Source: Anabaena sp. UHCC 0187 (GTDB lineage Bacteria > Cyanobacteriota > Cyanobacteriia > Cyanobacteriales > Nostocaceae). Taken from it: a DNA stretch of 64,000 bases. The stretch spans positions 85,991-149,990 of the forward strand of contig NZ_VILB01000013.1 of assembly GCF_009712035.1 (NCBI RefSeq). The letters run 5' to 3'. Position 1 is the first letter of the stretch; the number at the start of each line of letters is the position of its first letter. Of the stretch, positions 54,534 to 64,000 are shown one piece after another. A model generated the notes under the pieces. It was not told the origin of the DNA. It saw nothing but the letters and a program-made list of their open reading frames with translations, and did not search any database. Both the position numbers and the translations under genes were made by a program.

Positions 54534-57500
54534 ATGACTAAAGCAGTTTTTCGCAATCTGGTGGTGAACAAGGCTAAACTAAGAGACTTGATTTCTTGGT
54601 CTTTTACCCATTATGGTACGGCGCGGACGGCGGTAATGGCGGATAAACTCAAGGAGTTGGGTTTCCGCTATGCGACTAAGGCGGGGGTATCTATTAGTGT
54701 GGATGACTTGATGATTCCTCCTTCCAAGAAGGAATTGTTGGAGGCGGCGGAAACGGAAATTCTGGCCACAGAGGAACGTTACCAACGGGGGGAAATTACT
54801 GAAGTTGAACGTTTCCAAAAGGTAATTGACACTTGGAACAGTACCTCAGAGGCCTTGAAAGATGAAGTAGTTGTCCATTTCCAGAAGACAGATCCCCTCA
54901 ACTCTGTGTACATGATGGCTTTTTCGGGAGCGCGGGGGAATATTTCCCAGGTGCGGCAGTTGGTGGGGATGCGAGGACTGATGGCAGATCCCCAGGGGGA
55001 AATTATAGATTTACCAATTAAAACCAATTTCCGCGAAGGATTGACGGTTACAGAATATATTATTTCTAGTTATGGAGCGCGGAAAGGGCTGGTGGATACG
55101 GCGCTGCGGACTGCGGACTCTGGGTATTTGACCCGGCGGTTGGTGGATGTATCCCAGGATGTGATTGTCCGGGAGTTTGACTGTGGAACTACCAGGGGTT
55201 TGACCATTGGGGCCATGGTGGAAGGCAGCAAAACCCTGATTAAACTAGCCACGCGGTTAATGGGCAGGGTGGTAGGTGAGGATGTGGTGCATCCGGAGAC
55301 GGGAGAGATGATTGCACCGAGGAATACACCCATTGATGATGATTTAGCGATCGCTATTCAAAAAGCCGGGGTGAAAAAGGTGACAGTCCGCAGTCCTTTG
55401 ACCTGTGAAGCTGCCCGGTCTGTGTGTCAGCATTGCTATGGTTGGAGTTTAGCCCATGCCAAGATGGTGGATTTGGGGGAAGCGGTGGGGATTATTGCCG
55501 CCCAAAGTATTGGCGAACCGGGAACCCAGTTGACCATGCGGACATTCCACACTGGAGGTGTATTCACGGGGGAAGTGGCGCAACAGGTGCGGTCTAAGGT
55601 GTCAGGAACAGTGAAGATTCCTCGCAAGTTGCAAACCCGTCCCTATCGAACTCGTCATGGTGAGGACGCGCTGTATGTGGAAGCCAACGGGACATTGATG
55701 ATTGAGGGCGATAAAAAGCAGGGAACGGGGGAAAGCCAGGAGATTGCTGTTACCCAGGGTTCAACTCTGTATATTCACAATGGTCAGCAGGTATTGGCGG
55801 AGCATTTGGTAGCAGAAGTAGCACTGGGAGGCAGAACTACCAGAACCAATACAGAAAAAGCCGTGAAGGATGTGGCTTCTGACTTGGCTGGTGAGGTGAA
55901 GTTTGCCGATGTGGTGGCAGAACAAAAAACCGACCGTCAGGGCAACACGACGGTGACAGCATCGCGGGGGGGTCTGATTTGGATTCTGTCGGGAGATGTT
56001 TATAATTTGCCACCTGGAGCGGAGTTGATTGTTAAAAATGGCGATGCCATCGCTACCAATGGAGTATTGGCTCAAACCAAGCTGACTACGGTTCATGGTG
56101 GTGTGGTACGGTTGCCAGAGGCGATTCCAGGGAAGGCCACCAGGGAAATTGAGATTATTACGGCTTCTGTGGTGCTAGACCAAGCGGCAATTACAGTGCA
56201 AAGTTCCCAAGGACGCAACAGCTACCTCATTACTACGACTAATAACCAAGAGTTTAACCTGCGGGCAACTCCGGGAACCAAGGTACAAAATGGTCAAGTG
56301 GTGGCAGAACTGATTGATGACCATTACCGGACGACCACGGGGGGCTTGTTGAAGTTTGCCGAAGTGGAAGTGCAGAAGAAGGGTAAGGCCAAGTTGGGCT
56401 ATGAGGTGGTAACTGGAGGAACTCTGCTATGGATTCCGGAGGAAACCCACGAAGTCAATAAGGATATTTCTCTGTTGCTGGTGGAAGATGGGCAGTATGT
56501 GGAAGCGGGTACGGAGGTAGTTAAGGATATTTTCTGCCAAACCGGTGGGGTAGTGGAAGTTACCCAAAAGAATGACATTTTACGGGAAGTAGTGATTAAA
56601 CCCGGTGAACTGTTGATGGTGGATGATCCGGAAACAGCGATTCCTACGGAGCGCTTGGCTATCGCCCATGATAATATTTTCCTGAAGCCAGGGGAAGAGT
56701 TGCAAGGGATGGTGGCGACGGAGTTGCGGTATATCCAGTATGTGGAAACTCCTGAAGGCCCGGCGTTGTTGAGCCGTCCCGTAGTCGAGTTTGCTGTGCC
56801 AACTAATCCAGATGTGCCGGCGACTACTTCTGTGAGTCAGCACACGGGGCGTTCGATTCAACTCCGGGCGGTGCAAAGGATTCCTTACAAGGATTCGGAA
56901 CGGGTGAAGTCTGTGGAAGGGGTGGAACTGCTGCGGACACAGATTGTGTTGGAAATTGAGCAGGAGACAGACGGTGAGCATGGGGCTTCGCCTTTGGCGG
57001 CAGACATTGAACTGATTACTGATCCTGACAATGAGGAAATTCAGCGGTTACAGTTGGTGATTTTGGAATCTTTGGTGGTGCGGCGCGATATTGCTGCTGA
57101 TGCGACTCAAGGCAGTACGGAAACTAACTTAGAAGTTACCGATGGTGACACAATTGCGCCGGGGGCTGTAGTTGCCCGCACCAAGATTCTCTGTAAGGAA
57201 GGGGGAATTGTCAGAGGTGTGCAGCAGGGTGCAGAAACGGTGCGCCGCTGTTTGGTGTTGCGACCCAATGATTTGGTAACGGTAGGGACAAATGTTGCGC
57301 CTAAGATTAAAGGGGCAGATTTGGTAGTGGAAGGTAGCGAAATTGCGCCGGGGGTATTTGCTGCTGAATCGGGGCAGGTGGTGGAAGTTGTCAGTGGTCA
57401 GTTGCCAGCGGTCAGTGGTCAAACAGCGGACAATGGACAACTAACTAAGGACAATTACTCTATTACTCTCCGGGTTGGTCGTCCGTATCGGGTCAGTCCG

Positions 57501-58649
57501 GGGGCGGTGTTGCAGGTAGAGGATGGGGATTTGGTGCAGCGGGGTGATAACCTGGTGTTGCTGGTGTTTGAACGGGCGAAAACTGGAGACATTATCCAAG
57601 GTCTGCCACGGATTGAGGAGTTGCTGGAGGCACGGAAGCCGAAGGAAGCTTGTATTTTGGCCCGTCGTCCTGGGGAAGTGAAGATTGTCTATGGTGATGG
57701 GGACGAGATAACATCTATTACCCGTGAGGCATATTCTATTAAAATCGTGGAGGCCAATGGAACGGTAACAGATTATCCCCTTGGGCCTGGGCAAAATCTG
57801 ATTGTTCCTGACGGGGCGCAGATTGTGGCGGGACAACCAATGACAGACGGACCATCTAACCCCCATGAAATCTTGGAAATATTCTTCAGTTTAGGCTCGG
57901 AGGATGGGGTTTATGCCTGTGCCAGCCATGCTTTACAGAAGGTACAAACTTTCTTGGTGAATGAGGTGCAGATGGTGTACCAATCTCAAGGGATTGAGAT
58001 TTCTGACAAGCACATTGAGGTGATTGTGCGGCAGATGACGAATAAGGTACGAATTGACGATGGTGGCGACACTACTATGCTACCGGGCGAGTTGGTGGAA
58101 CTACGGCAAGTGGAGCAGGTGAATGAGGCGATGTCTATTACTGGTGGAGCAAGGGCGGAATATACCCCCATGCTGCTGGGGATTACGAAGGCATCGTTGA
58201 ATACAGACAGTTTCATCTCTGCGGCATCGTTCCAAGAAACTACCAGGGTATTAACTGAAGCTGCCATTGAGGGTAAATCTGATTGGCTGCGAGGTTTGAA
58301 GGAAAACGTGATCATTGGGCGATTAATTCCAGCGGGAACTGGGTACAATACCTATGAAGAACCTGGGGTAATTGAGGATTACGTCACAGATATAGGCAGT
58401 GGTGTATTGGATGAGGTTGATGATCCTCTGGACATGGTATTAGATGACCGCACTGCAAAACTCTATAATCTGGATGCACCCGGAATGGGAGACGGCGGTT
58501 TTGGTAGCAAAATAGGAGAACGTCTGATTTTAGATGATGATGATGATGATCTCATTGCTGATGAAATTACTGATCTCGTTGTCGAAGATGATGAATTCGA
58601 GGAAGATGATGACGAAGAGGAAGATGATGATGATTTTGATGATGAATAA
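54534..58649 (+). CDS. rpoC2: RNA polymerase beta-prime subunit (RpoC2)
   Basis: The 1371-aa C-terminal half of beta-prime: bridge helix and trigger loop ([27 protein letters not shown], about 322-348), then the long SBHM insertion typical of cyanobacteria, and the rest of the clamp and jaw. Two odd parts: residues 953-973 (57391-57453) are encoded by nine degenerate heptamers of the STRR type inserted in frame, and the last ~45 residues are an Asp/Glu-rich tail made largely of GAT/GAA codons. Otherwise complete. Co-directional with rpoC1. Confidence 0.97.
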   Translation: MTKAVFRNLVVNKAKLRDLISWSFTHYGTARTAVMADKLKELGFRYATKAGVSISVDDLMIPPSKKELLEAAETEILATEERYQRGEITEVERFQKVIDTWNSTSEALKDEVVVHFQKTDPLNSVYMMAFSGARGNISQVRQLVGMRGLMADPQGEIIDLPIKTNFREGLTVTEYIISSYGARKGLVDTALRTADSGYLTRRLVDVSQDVIVREFDCGTTRGLTIGAMVEGSKTLIKLATRLMGRVVGEDVVHPETGEMIAPRNTPIDDDLAIAIQKAGVKKVTVRSPLTCEAARSVCQHCYGWSLAHAKMVDLGEAVGIIAAQSIGEPGTQLTMRTFHTGGVFTGEVAQQVRSKVSGTVKIPRKLQTRPYRTRHGEDALYVEANGTLMIEGDKKQGTGESQEIAVTQGSTLYIHNGQQVLAEHLVAEVALGGRTTRTNTEKAVKDVASDLAGEVKFADVVAEQKTDRQGNTTVTASRGGLIWILSGDVYNLPPGAELIVKNGDAIATNGVLAQTKLTTVHGGVVRLPEAIPGKATREIEIITASVVLDQAAITVQSSQGRNSYLITTTNNQEFNLRATPGTKVQNGQVVAELIDDHYRTTTGGLLKFAEVEVQKKGKAKLGYEVVTGGTLLWIPEETHEVNKDISLLLVEDGQYVEAGTEVVKDIFCQTGGVVEVTQKNDILREVVIKPGELLMVDDPETAIPTERLAIAHDNIFLKPGEELQGMVATELRYIQYVETPEGPALLSRPVVEFAVPTNPDVPATTSVSQHTGRSIQLRAVQRIPYKDSERVKSVEGVELLRTQIVLEIEQETDGEHGASPLAADIELITDPDNEEIQRLQLVILESLVVRRDIAADATQGSTETNLEVTDGDTIAPGAVVARTKILCKEGGIVRGVQQGAETVRRCLVLRPNDLVTVGTNVAPKIKGADLVVEGSEIAPGVFAAESGQVVEVVSGQLPAVSGQTADNGQLTKDNYSITLRVGRPYRVSPGAVLQVEDGDLVQRGDNLVLLVFERAKTGDIIQGLPRIEELLEARKPKEACILARRPGEVKIVYGDGDEITSITREAYSIKIVEANGTVTDYPLGPGQNLIVPDGAQIVAGQPMTDGPSNPHEILEIFFSLGSEDGVYACASHALQKVQTFLVNEVQMVYQSQGIEISDKHIEVIVRQMTNKVRIDDGGDTTMLPGELVELRQVEQVNEAMSITGGARAEYTPMLLGITKASLNTDSFISAASFQETTRVLTEAAIEGKSDWLRGLKENVIIGRLIPAGTGYNTYEEPGVIEDYVTDIGSGVLDEVDDPLDMVLDDRTAKLYNLDAPGMGDGGFGSKIGERLILDDDDDDLIADEITDLVVEDDEFEEDDDEEEDDDDFDDE
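57391..57453 (+). repeat. In-frame STRR tract within rpoC2
   Basis: Nine consecutive 7-mers (TCAGTGG, TCAGTTG, CCAGCGG, TCAGTGG, TCAAACA and four further diverged units) total 63 nt, a multiple of both 7 and 3, so the frame is kept. Encodes 21 residues beginning [10 protein letters not shown]. Confidence 0.8.
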
Positions 58650-58668
58650 AATCTAATCATCAGGTAAT

Positions 58669-58745
58669 GGGGACTGGGGACTGGGGACTGGGGACTGGGG
58701 ACTGGGGACTGGGGACTGGGGACTGGGGACTGGGGACTGGGGACT
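58669..58745. repeat. STRR array: 11 perfect GGGGACT heptamers
   Basis: Eleven identical GGGGACT units right after rpoC2. Confidence 0.98.
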
Positions 58746-58805
58746 GGGGTGGGGAATCAGAAGAAAAATATTCTCCCCTACACCCCTACTTCTTCTGTTC
58801 AATTC

Positions 58806-59204
58806 TTAAAAATCACCAAGTTTGATCTTAATTCCTGAATCAAGGGAAGGTACTTTTAGATACTCAACTGGCTCATACAGTCGGCGATTTGAGTTATTTT
58901 CGTCTTGACATGATTGAAAGAAAGATTCTGGATTATTGATGTAATTGAGAGGATTTATTTTTTGACATTTGGCCATGACTCCGCTGTCGTTACCCAGGCT
59001 ATCGTTTATGCTTAAAGGTGATTCAGTATTTAGTTTAAGCGTATGATTCCAATAGCTGTTAATTGTGACGGGTTGTGTAATTAGATTCGCTGCTTGATTC
59101 TGTTCAACTATGATGTTAGAAACTGGCTGTGGTTTAGCATTTGCACTCTTATGGTATAGAGATTCACATAAGAAAAAAGTCAGGATGATAAAAGGTAATT
59201 TCAT
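58806..59204 (-). CDS. Hypothetical exported protein
   Basis: A 132-aa protein with an N-terminal signal peptide (PFIILTFFLCESLYHKSANA). The mature part is Asn/Ser-rich with two cysteines (AKCQK, QSCQDE) that may form a disulfide. No family recognised. ATG start; no operon. Could be strain- or group-specific. It is convergent with rpoC2. Confidence 0.6.
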   Translation of the reverse strand: MKLPFIILTFFLCESLYHKSANAKPQPVSNIIVEQNQAANLITQPVTINSYWNHTLKLNTESPLSINDSLGNDSGVMAKCQKINPLNYINNPESFFQSCQDENNSNRRLYEPVEYLKVPSLDSGIKIKLGDF

Positions 59205-59486
59205 GGTATACCAGTGAATAGGGTTGAAAGTTTTTTGGTTTCTGATTACAGTTCTATCTATAAAAATTTTCCATCCTCCTAATCCTCATTAATATATAAC
59301 ATTTCACTTGATGGTTAAAAGTTAGTAAAACTCCAAAGTTCTTAATTTTACTCTTTGACTATAATCTAATATACTAATTCTCAGTAAACATATAGGAATC
59401 ATCTTTGATTTTGAAAATATGGGTAAGATGAATATTGCCCACCCTAGGCTGCTATACTCAATTATCAATCACTATCTTTAACCACA
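59205..59486. other. Intergenic region, divergent
   Basis: About 280 AT-rich bp between two divergent hypothetical genes; no motif or RNA recognised. Confidence 0.5.
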
Positions 59487-59810
59487 ATGTCTTTAAAAAT
59501 AGTTGAAAGTTTTGATGCCAGTTTTACCCTAGAACCTCAATGGCAAGAGTCTCTATTTATATTATTAAGGGGTGAGGTGTTTTTAAGCCAAGTTTGCCAA
59601 AATTTACAATGGCAGAAAGTTGAATTTACAGAACTACTATTTCAACCAGTTCCCTACAGTTTAATTACCCCTAAAGGAATGCCAGCAGAGTTTGAACAAT
59701 ATCACGAATCGGTGGATTACGCCATTATCAATGTCCCACCAAATTTCATGTTTAATGCTAAAATATTTAAACCGAGTCGTCTGTGTGCAATTTACAAGAA
59801 ACTTGGGTAA
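59487..59810 (+). CDS. Hypothetical cytoplasmic protein
   Basis: A 107-aa soluble protein without signal or membrane segment (SLKIVESFDASFTLEPQWQ at the start). No domain recognised. It lies 35 bp upstream of the GIY-YIG gene in the same direction and may be co-transcribed with it. ATG start. Confidence 0.6.
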   Translation: MSLKIVESFDASFTLEPQWQESLFILLRGEVFLSQVCQNLQWQKVEFTELLFQPVPYSLITPKGMPAEFEQYHESVDYAIINVPPNFMFNAKIFKPSRLCAIYKKLG

Positions 59811-59845
59811 GTAATCATTACTATCACTAAATCTTTAATTCATTT

Positions 59846-60412
59846 ATGACACCAGAAATAAGTTTACCAATCTTAGCTAGTCTGGAATACTATGCTTATA
59901 TTGATGATTATGGTGAGGTAATAGCAGATTTTCAGGGGAAAATTGGAGTTTATGCTATTTTTAATCAAGATAAAATTATCCAATTTGTTGGCTATTCCCG
60001 TGATATTTATCTGAGTTTGAAACAACATTTAGTCCGTCAACCTCAAAATTGTTATTGGGTAAAAGTCCAAACTATAGACCGTCCTAACCGCACAATTTTA
60101 GAAAATATTGAAAATGCTTGGATTAATGAAAATCCTCATCCTCCTCTGACTAATGCTGATAGCCTGGGTGGCGTAGCCATGGATAAACAAAAGTGGATTA
60201 ATGCCATTGATGTGAAAGGATTAATGACACCAGAAGAACAAAATAATTATCAGAACATAGCAATTGATGAATTTGCCAAAAGCAAAGTCTTGAAAAATGT
60301 GGCGCGACGCGTTGAAGAAGAAATTTTAGCTATTCTAGAAGCACGAGGCGTAAAAACACAAATCCGCTTTAACCCTAAATTAAAAGAAGCGGGATTATTA
60401 GATTTGAAGTGA
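59846..60412 (+). CDS. GIY-YIG domain protein
   Basis: A 188-aa protein with a GIY-YIG nuclease fold: GVY at 34-36, FVGYSRDIYLSLKQHL from 47 (the YIG strand and catalytic Arg helix), and the Glu helix ILENIENAWINEN after it. The C-terminal ~80 residues are a helical domain (VARRVEEEILAILEARG). This type is widespread in cyanobacteria and plastids; DNA or RNA cleavage has not been shown to my knowledge. A piece of a dispersed repeat at 60158-60180 is translated as DSLGGVAM. ATG start. Confidence 0.78.
   Translation: MTPEISLPILASLEYYAYIDDYGEVIADFQGKIGVYAIFNQDKIIQFVGYSRDIYLSLKQHLVRQPQNCYWVKVQTIDRPNRTILENIENAWINENPHPPLTNADSLGGVAMDKQKWINAIDVKGLMTPEEQNNYQNIAIDEFAKSKVLKNVARRVEEEILAILEARGVKTQIRFNPKLKEAGLLDLK
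60158..60180 (+). repeat. Dispersed repeat, copy 3 (within GIY-YIG gene)
   Basis: GATAGCCTGGGTGGCGTAGC plus CAT. Aligns with the reverse copy at 48891-48914 and the copy at 42813-42853. Confidence 0.65.
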
Positions 60413-60523
60413 ATGGGGTAAGAGTGACAAACTGTAATTTTTCTGATTAAGAATACTGACAATTGAGACATTAAGGCTGTACACTGTATAACAAAATATC
60501 CTTTCCCTGACTGGCGCTAATTT

Positions 60524-61987
60524 ATGCAAACTCTGCTAAATAATCGCTATCAAGTTATTCGTACACTAGCATCTGGTGGATTTGGCGAAACCTTCCTCGC
60601 CACAGATTCGTATATGCCATCTAAGCGGATGTGCGTGGTCAAACAGTTAAAACCAGTCCACAATAATCCCCAGATTTATCAGTTAGTACAAGATAGATTC
60701 CAACGGGAAGCAGCTATTTTAGAAACACTTGGTGGTCATTGTAACCAAATTCCTGCTTTATATGCTTATTTCTGTTCTGAAGGACAATTTTACTTAGTAC
60801 AAGAATGGATTGAAGGTGATACTTTAACAAAAAAGTTCCAAAAACAAGGATTATTTACAGAAACTGCGGTTCGAGAAATATTAATAAATATATTACCTAT
60901 TCTGGATTATATTCATTCAGAACATATCGTTCACCGCGATATTAAGCCGGATAATATTATTTTGCGTCATCATGATGGTAAACCTGTGCTGATTGATTTT
61001 GGTGCGGTGCGAGAATCTATGGGAACGGTTTTGAATACCCAAGGGAATCTAACGAGTTCCATTGTTATTGGGACACCTGGATTTATGTCCAGTGAACAAG
61101 CAGCAGGTAGACCGATTTATTCTAGTGATTTATATAGTTTAGGGTTAACAGCAATTTTTTTATTGACTGGGAAAAGACCACAAAAATTAGAGACGGATTC
61201 CCAAACAGGTGAGATATTATGGCGACATTATACTAGTAATGTAGATCCAATTATAGCCAGAGTAATTGATAAAGCGATCGCCTATCATCCACGCGATCGC
61301 TATTCTACGGCCAAAGATATGCTTATTGCCTTGGAAAGTCCAGAAAATTCTCTTTCTATCAGCCAAGTACCATCTATCGTTAATAACCTCATATCTACAG
61401 TACAACAATCAACTATTTCTCACTCCAATAACAGTCAAACTCATACTCAACAGACTATTATTCTGGGTAGTTTAATTGCAGGTGGGTTAATTGGAGCATC
61501 GGTAATTATTAGTCAATTATTAACACAATCTTTTCAATCTACAACAGAAACTGAGATGTCAAATTCTGCAATCAGAACGATACAAACACCAGCAGTTACT
61601 GATACTCCTGTGGTTGTATCAACTGGAGAACCACCGACAAATCCTGAATTCATCGCACCAAGTCTTACCCCACAAGTAACACCAGAAACTAATCCAACTG
61701 TCAATAATTATGCTTGGCTATCAGAAAGACCAGTAACAGATATAGATTTAATGAATAAAAATGGTTATGAATTAGATATTATGCGGAACACGATTTTTGC
61801 TATCTATGGTCGTCGTTTTGAAAATCCAGGTTTACAAGATTACTTTAATAAACAGTCTTGGTATATTCCCCAATATGCACCAGAGGAATTTCCCATAAAT
61901 AAATTATTATCAAAGTTAGAAATAGATAATATTGCCTATATTGACAAATTTCAAAACCAGTATCAATTGAGATACTTTCAGAAATGA
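60524..61987 (+). CDS. Ser/Thr protein kinase with YARHG sensor domain
   Basis: A 487-aa Hanks-type kinase: Gly loop GSGGFGET-like (ASGGFGETF at 16-24), K40, HRDIKPDN with D139 and N144, DFG at 158-160, activation segment GTPGFMSSEQ, all complete and so probably active. Membrane helix 311-333, a Pro/Thr-rich extracytoplasmic linker, then a YARHG domain at ~398-475 (ELDIMRNTIFAIYGRRFENPGLQDYF), an extracellular domain thought to bind peptidoglycan or ligands. Suggests cell-envelope sensing with phosphorylation inside. ATG start; followed by a terminator. Confidence 0.92.
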   Translation: MQTLLNNRYQVIRTLASGGFGETFLATDSYMPSKRMCVVKQLKPVHNNPQIYQLVQDRFQREAAILETLGGHCNQIPALYAYFCSEGQFYLVQEWIEGDTLTKKFQKQGLFTETAVREILINILPILDYIHSEHIVHRDIKPDNIILRHHDGKPVLIDFGAVRESMGTVLNTQGNLTSSIVIGTPGFMSSEQAAGRPIYSSDLYSLGLTAIFLLTGKRPQKLETDSQTGEILWRHYTSNVDPIIARVIDKAIAYHPRDRYSTAKDMLIALESPENSLSISQVPSIVNNLISTVQQSTISHSNNSQTHTQQTIILGSLIAGGLIGASVIISQLLTQSFQSTTETEMSNSAIRTIQTPAVTDTPVVVSTGEPPTNPEFIAPSLTPQVTPETNPTVNNYAWLSERPVTDIDLMNKNGYELDIMRNTIFAIYGRRFENPGLQDYFNKQSWYIPQYAPEEFPINKLLSKLEIDNIAYIDKFQNQYQLRYFQK

Positions 61988-61999
61988 GTTTTCTATTAA

Positions 62000-62034
62000 T
62001 TAGTGGTGGGTATGAATCCCCCACTAATTTATTT
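62000..62034 (+). terminator. Terminator between kinase and FN3K genes
   Basis: TTAGTGGTGGG (62000-62010) pairs with CCCCCACTAA (62018-62027), followed by TTTATTTT. Confidence 0.8.
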
Positions 62035-62053
62035 TGACTCCTTCTTCAATCTA

Positions 62054-62920
62054 TTAGTTTAAAATTTTCTCAATCATCCGATTAGCTTGAGAAGCATAAC
62101 CACCACCAAATAAATTAAAATGATTCAAAACGTGATATAAATTATAAAGTGTTTTTCGTGTTTCATATCCTTTATCTAAAGGAAATACTTCTTCATAACC
62201 TTCATAAAAAGTTGGTGGAAAACCTCCAAATAATTCTGTCATTGCAATATCAACTTCTCTATCTCCAAAATAAGTTGCGGGATCAAATATTACTGGTTCA
62301 CCTTCAACAGTACAACCAGCATTTCCTCCCCATAAATCTCCATGAACTAAAGAGGGTTGAACTTGATAATTTGCTAATAATTTGGGAATAGTTGCTAATA
62401 ACTGATCTTCTAACGGAAAACTACCACCGCGTTTTTTTGCTAACTTAAATTGATAACCTAGACGGTGTTGAGTATAAAATTCAATCCAAGACTTAGATAA
62501 GTTGTTGATTTGGGGTGTAGAACCGATGGTATTATTCACATCCCAGCCAAAACCTTGATTACTGGTAGTTTTGTGCATGGCTGCTAATTTACGCCCCATT
62601 TCTTGCCAAGATTTGTGATTACCAGTTGTCATTTCCAGCCATTCCAGAACTATATAGCTAGAATTTCCTGTAGTTCCCCAACATAGTGGTTTAGGAACGC
62701 GGATAGTTCCCGTGCTATACATTTGCTGTAACCCCAGCATCTCTGCTGCAAACATTGACGCTTGAGAAGCTTGATTAAGTTTGACAAAGTAAGTCAGTTT
62801 ACCATCACTGACAGCATAACCTTGGTTAATACATCCACCACTGATAGATAAATGCTGCTGACTTACAAATTTTTCGTCAGTAATCTGAGTAATATGGGTA
62901 TCAATTTCAGTCCAAATCAT
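62054..62920 (-). CDS. Fructosamine kinase family protein
   Basis: A 288-aa aminoglycoside-phosphotransferase-like kinase of the fructosamine/ketosamine-3-kinase group, which phosphorylates sugars attached to protein amines and so reverses glycation. Kinase signs: YFVKLN with K48, HGDLWGGNAG with catalytic D195 and N200, and FDPATYFGDREVD with metal-binding D213. Full family length. ATG start. Possibly co-transcribed with the upstream M16 peptidase on the same strand, but ~70 bp of STRR-like DNA lies between. Confidence 0.92.
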   Translation of the reverse strand: MIWTEIDTHITQITDEKFVSQQHLSISGGCINQGYAVSDGKLTYFVKLNQASQASMFAAEMLGLQQMYSTGTIRVPKPLCWGTTGNSSYIVLEWLEMTTGNHKSWQEMGRKLAAMHKTTSNQGFGWDVNNTIGSTPQINNLSKSWIEFYTQHRLGYQFKLAKKRGGSFPLEDQLLATIPKLLANYQVQPSLVHGDLWGGNAGCTVEGEPVIFDPATYFGDREVDIAMTELFGGFPPTFYEGYEEVFPLDKGYETRKTLYNLYHVLNHFNLFGGGYASQANRMIEKILN

Positions 62921-62929
62921 AGTTTGTCA

Positions 62930-62988
62930 ATGGTTAGTGGTCAGTGGTCAGTTGTTAAGAATAGATTACCAATAACTAATGACTAATA
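62930..62988. repeat. STRR-like units between FN3K and peptidase genes
   Basis: A few AGTGGTC/AGTTGTT and AACTAAT/GACTAAT heptamers on either side of a short spacer. Confidence 0.75.
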
Positions 62989-62989
62989 A

Positions 62990-64000
62990 CTAAACAGGTT
63001 TAATGACAACGACAGCATAAGCATCAGTCGAAAGATAGTTTTTTGCAGCTTGCATTAAATCAGTTGCTTCCTGTGCTTGAATATATTGGGGGTAATTAAA
63101 AGCTGGTTCTAAATCACCAATTAATGACTGATAATAACCATACAACCCAGCGCGATCACTTGGTGTTTCATTCCCAAATATAAACCGATTAGCTACACGT
63201 TGTCGAACACGGGCAATTTCTGATTCTTTGACTAATTCTGTTTGTAATCTGCGAAGATGTTGAACGATAACTTCTTCCACAACAGCTAAATTTTCGACAT
63301 CACATTTAGCGGAAATCGAAAAAATACCCTGCAATAAATTACTCATATTACTCACAGAAACTGAAGATACCAATCCTCGTTCTTCCCGTAAATCCTGCAC
63401 TAGTCTAGATGTTCTGCCATGTCCTAAAATTCCGGCTAAAACATCAAGTGCATAAGTTTCATCCAATTCCATTAATCCAGGTACTCGCCACATTATCATT
63501 AATCTGGCTTGTTGGAGAGTTTCGTCAACAAATTCCCGGCGCACAACTTCTGTAAATGCAGGTTCAGGAATTGCTGCTATTGGTGTTAGTTTGTTGATTG
63601 TTTGTTGATGATTTTTACTAAATTCTTCCGCAATAATTTCTACTAATTCTTCTACTGGTAAATTACCTACAGCTACGGCTGTAATTGATTGTGGTTGATA
63701 CCAATGAGCATGAAATTCTCGCATTTGTTGCGGTTTAACTTGAGAAATAACTGCTTCAGGTCCAAGGACAGCACGACGATAAGGTAAGGAATCAAAAGCG
63801 GTTTCCATAGCATGACGATAAATCCGTCGGCGGGGGTTATCCTCAGAACGCCTAATTTCTTCCAAAACTACTAAACGTTCTCTCTCAAAAGCATCATCAG
63901 GAATACTAGGATTACAGACAACATCTATTTGTAAAGGTGCTAATTCTGCAAAATCTTTAGGGGCAGTTGTGGTATAATAGTGAGTATAATCTTGGCTAGT
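62990..64000 (-). CDS. M16 (insulinase-like) peptidase, N-terminus outside the window
   Basis: Partial gene running off the right edge; the frame is open to 64000. The visible ~336 residues include ERLVVLEEIRRSEDNPRRRIY, with the Glu that completes the HxxEH zinc site; the HxxEH motif itself lies beyond the edge. After it come HAHWYQPQSITAVAVGN-like and the second M16 domain (RREFVDETLQQARLMIMWRVPG, DVLAGILGHGRTSRLVQDLREERGLVSSVS), where the R/Y substrate-binding residues sit. Cyanobacteria usually encode two adjacent M16 proteins; the neighbour cannot be seen. Confidence 0.9.
   Translation of the reverse strand, partial: TSQDYTHYYTTTAPKDFAELAPLQIDVVCNPSIPDDAFERERLVVLEEIRRSEDNPRRRIYRHAMETAFDSLPYRRAVLGPEAVISQVKPQQMREFHAHWYQPQSITAVAVGNLPVEELVEIIAEEFSKNHQQTINKLTPIAAIPEPAFTEVVRREFVDETLQQARLMIMWRVPGLMELDETYALDVLAGILGHGRTSRLVQDLREERGLVSSVSVSNMSNLLQGIFSISAKCDVENLAVVEEVIVQHLRRLQTELVKESEIARVRQRVANRFIFGNETPSDRAGLYGYYQSLIGDLEPAFNYPQYIQAQEATDLMQAAKNYLSTDAYAVVVIKPV

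Overview
The window is chromosomal DNA of a filamentous, probably heterocyst-forming cyanobacterium (Nostocales), AT-rich outside genes. Evidence: split rpoC1/rpoC2 RNA polymerase genes, Psb27 and a high-light-inducible protein, many HIP1 octamers (GCGATCGC), PEP-CTERM proteins, an arsM-arsS arsenosugar pair, and many short tandem heptanucleotide repeats (STRR) of the kind known from heterocystous cyanobacteria. Genus cannot be fixed by eye; the AT richness and several gene relics would fit an Anabaena/Dolichospermum/Nostoc-like genome under some decay.

Layout. 0-7 kb: metallophosphoesterase, trmB, Uma2 nuclease, psb27, cofH, a GT2-GtrA glycosyltransferase, hli with an HLR1-like box, and a CDF metal transporter. 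7.3-10.7 kb: a TPR gene relic, a gyrA-type topoisomerase gene and a receiver-only regulator. 10.8-16.2 kb: a secreted TPR protein, then a tightly packed operon encoding an NB-ARC ATPase, a TPR protein and a sensor histidine kinase. 16.4-17.1 kb: small accessory ORFs (a DnaJ-type zinc-ribbon protein, a PEP-CTERM relic). 17.6-23.4 kb: ppk1, a receiver, small cyanobacterial proteins, hflX. 23.7-28 kb: translation/transcription cluster rplS, tRNA-Trp, secE, nusG, rplK, rplA, L10 leader, rplJ, rplL. 28-33.6 kb: nnr, a SPOR-like protein, mnmA, a PEP-CTERM SGNH hydrolase, a class II aldolase. 33.6-37 kb: two Yfr1-like small RNAs, arsS-arsM, and a yybP-ykoY manganese riboswitch in front of a GDT1/Mnx-type exporter. 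37.1-41.7 kb: a small defence patch (RHH antitoxin, MazF toxin, type IIG restriction-modification enzyme) placed next to a relic of a second exporter gene. 41.8-48.2 kb: a TPR protein, a putative RNA-associated protein, a DUF39 homocysteine protein, hisD, rpsT, tatD. 48.2-58.6 kb: rpoB, rpoC1, rpoC2 behind a leader of about 750 nt. 58.8-64 kb: hypotheticals, a GIY-YIG protein, a Ser/Thr kinase with a YARHG sensor, a fructosamine-kinase-like protein and a cut-off M16 peptidase.

Most of the window is housekeeping. The parts that deserve attention are RNA regulators (two Yfr1 copies, Mn riboswitch, L10 leader), the NB-ARC/TPR/histidine-kinase operon with a 20-bp-phased direct repeat upstream, the toxin-antitoxin module beside a truncated gene duplicate, and the way heptamer repeats have entered genes: a 63-nt (nine-heptamer) in-frame tract in rpoC2, the start codon of nnr, the stop codon of cofH, and the spacer between the L10 leader and rplJ.
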